NCBI GenBank assembly: GCA_916048095.2
Contig: OU696571.1
Location: forward strand, 9,314,449 to 9,378,448
Direction: 5' to 3'
Length of the DNA: 64,000 nucleotides
Origin: Sacculina carcini
Lineage: Eukaryota; Arthropoda; Thecostraca; Sacculinidae
The notes under the pieces are model-generated. The model did no database searches, had not been told where the DNA came from, and worked only from the letters and a program-made list of their open reading frames with translations. The first letter of the stretch is position 1, and every line of letters begins with the position of its first letter. Positions 51,301-54,300 of the stretch are shown one piece after another. The position numbers and the translations under genes are program-made.

Positions 51301-54300
51301 GCAGCCGACTAGGACTAGGCCATGGTCCGCAGTGAGCTGGTCGCGCACGCCCCAGAATTGGTGGAGACTGGCGGGCAGCAGATGTTTGTGCTGAGGGAAA
51401 CCGCCCAGCACGTACGTCATCAATTGGCGACACTCGTCGTCGGCCAGAGACGTAGCTCGCACCGCCTCCAGGGTGGTGTCAATCGGTGACATGCGATGAC
51501 CCAGGTCGTCTGCGTCTGTGAATACGTCCAGCGTCTGGACTACGAACCCAGACGAGCACTCGTCAACGTCCGCGTCAGCATCAGCAGGCTGGGAAGGTGC
51601 GCGCGACAGAGCGTCGGCGATGTTGTGCTTTGTACCCGGTCTCCAGCTAGCGACAAAAGTCAAGTGCAGACGCTGTCGCATACGTTGCAGGCGCGGGTTG
51701 GAGATGTCTCCCAGTGCCTTCTCGTTCAGTATCGGAACGAGAGGCTTGTGATCGGTGACCACACTGAACGTAGGGAGGCCGGCCAGATGCTGGTGGCATT
51801 TCTGACATGCCCACACAACTGGCAGCATCTCCAACTCGCACACAGCATACCTGCTTTCGGTGTCGGACACAAATCGCGACCCACACTGAATCAACTTCCA
51901 ACGGCCTTGATCATCCCGCAGACGTCGAACGAATCCGAGACCCTTCTCACGTGCTGCATCCGTCTCCAGTATTGTGGGCCGCGTTGGGTCGAAGTGACCA
52001 AGCTCAGGAGGGCTGGCCGACGCACGCTTGACCGCCGTGAAAGCCGCATCGTGCTGTGTTGTCCACTGCCACTCAACGCCTTTGCGAAGCAGCTGGCGCA
52101 GGGGCTCAGCGGCAGAGGCGATGGAGTCCGAGAAATCACCGAACAGGTTCGCCAAGCCGAGAAAGGACCGCAGGGATGTATGGTCCGTCGGTGCGGGAAA
52201 CTTTTCGAGGGCTCGAATTTTCTTGTGGTCGACGGTGAATCCAGAGGCGTTGACGTGGAATCCACAAAAATTGGCGGACGTGGCGGCGAACATGAATGTT
52301 TGCCGGTTCAACGTAACGCCGGCGTCGTCGAAACGTTGTAGCAGCTGCCAGACTCGCTGCAGATGCTCTTCGTAGCTGGCGGTATACACCAGCACGTCGT
52401 CCACGATCTTGCAGGAGTCGGGTAGGCCAGCCAAGGCGACGTCGCCGCGTCGGTTGAATTCGTCGCCGCTGGAGACCAGACCCATCGGCGCGCGACAGAA
52501 CCTGAATCGGCCCCACCGGCTGATGAAGGTGGTGAGTTCTCGGTGCTCGCGCCGCAAGGGCACCTGAAAGTACCCTTGTAATGCGTCCACCTGGGTGAAC
52601 CACCGATTGCCGAGGCCCATACTGCTCACAGTCTCCACAGGCGAGCGAACCGGATGTGTAGGCCGGCGAACGAAGCGGTTGAGGCGTGTGAAGTCCACCG
52701 TGAGTCGGCAGCCATTTGGCGTGCCGTCTGCCTTGCGCTTGCCGACAACGACGATGGGTGAGCATCAATCTGTAGGGTGGGAGACCGGCTCGATGACGTC
52801 CTGCTGCTGAAGCTGCTCCAGCTGCTGTTGTGCCTGGGCGCGATGACAGAACGGTACGGAGCGGGGAGCCGTCACGTTTTACGGCACCGCGTCATCGCGC
52901 AGATCGATCCGCAATGGCCCCACTTTTCTCCAATCACCCGGACAGGACCGTCCGTGGAGAACACACGAGGGAAGGCCGCTATACGCTCATCGCTGTGCGC
53001 ACGACGGTCCGCCGCTGTTGGCTGAGCTGTGTTGGTCCAGCGCGGGCATTGTTGAGGTGTGGCTGCGGTCCAGCGGTCACCTGCTGCAGGTGCTGTTCGC
53101 GAGACATCTGCCGAGGAAATGCGCGGTGCCGTAGACGCAGCTTCACTGCGTCTCGCCAGCAGAGCAGAGCACAGCGCTCTGACGGCACCACGTACAGACT
53201 GGAGCGGCAGGATGCATCACCGAGTCGCAAGACTGCCTCGCACGTGCCCAGACACCGCAGCAACTGACCGTTGGCAACACGCAGGCGCGACGACGATGGG
53301 CGCAAGCTACTGGCGGCCACTCCGAGTTGCTGCGCAACCCCAGAGTCAATTACCGACACATCGGCGCCTGAGTCGCATCGCCATTTGACCTCGCGCGGCG
53401 CGCGACCGTCTACAGAAACGGCAATGTGAACGGCGGTTAAGCGCGTGTGTTTTTGGCCATCAACTACATCACCGATATACGGGCACATATCTAGTGTGTT
53501 TTCATCATCATCAACTTCATCGGCGACGTCGCGGAGAAAATTATCTCTACGACGGCGGGTACCAGGTTGGGATGAGCGACAGACGCGCGCATAGTGCCCG
53601 CGTTTTCCACAGCGACGACACATGCTCTCCGCAGCGCGGCACGGTTCTGTCTGGTGGTGCCCACCACAGCGGACGCACGGGACGGAGTGATTGCGGAGTG
53701 TTTGGAGTGACAGCAATCAGCCGCGTGTCAACGTACAGCGGCGACCTCTGCGCGGTGAGCAGAAGAATCAGCCACATCGGGCCCGGTGTTCCGCATGGCT
53801 GCAGCGTCCTGGCGGGCAGACTCAGCCGTTTCACATACCTGAGTTGCCTTTTTCAGCGTCAGGTCTTTGTGTGGGACCTACAGGAGTTGGTGCAGGGCAG
53901 CAGAGTCGGCTGTCCCTATCACTAACTGATCGCGAAGACGCTCGTCGCGGCAGGCAGTGCAAAAATTGCAGCTGGCGGCAATTTCTCGCAGAGAGCGCAG
54001 AAATTCGCCCACATTCTCGCCGTCCCGCTGACGACGGGTGAAAAATCGCCGGCGTTCCACCAGCACATTCTGCCGCGACTGCTGATGCTCCTCCAATAGG
54101 CGGATGCCGGCGGGCAAATCAGCCGTCAATCAGGCTTTCACTGCCTGACAGTGTGGTGTACGCCAGCACGCGTTCCTTCCAGGAAGTGAAGTCGGCTGCC
54201 GATGGGGCGTAGGCCAGACGGGCTGGTGGCTGACAATGAGCCATGGTGTGTGGGGCGACTGCAGGCGAGCTAACGGGGGCTGCCATTGCAAGCTGCTGGC

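Noticed and set aside
50150-52810. Long + strand frames over 50.1-53.3 kb
   Set aside because: Shadows of the GC-rich minus-strand Gypsy pol; no domain in the + reading.
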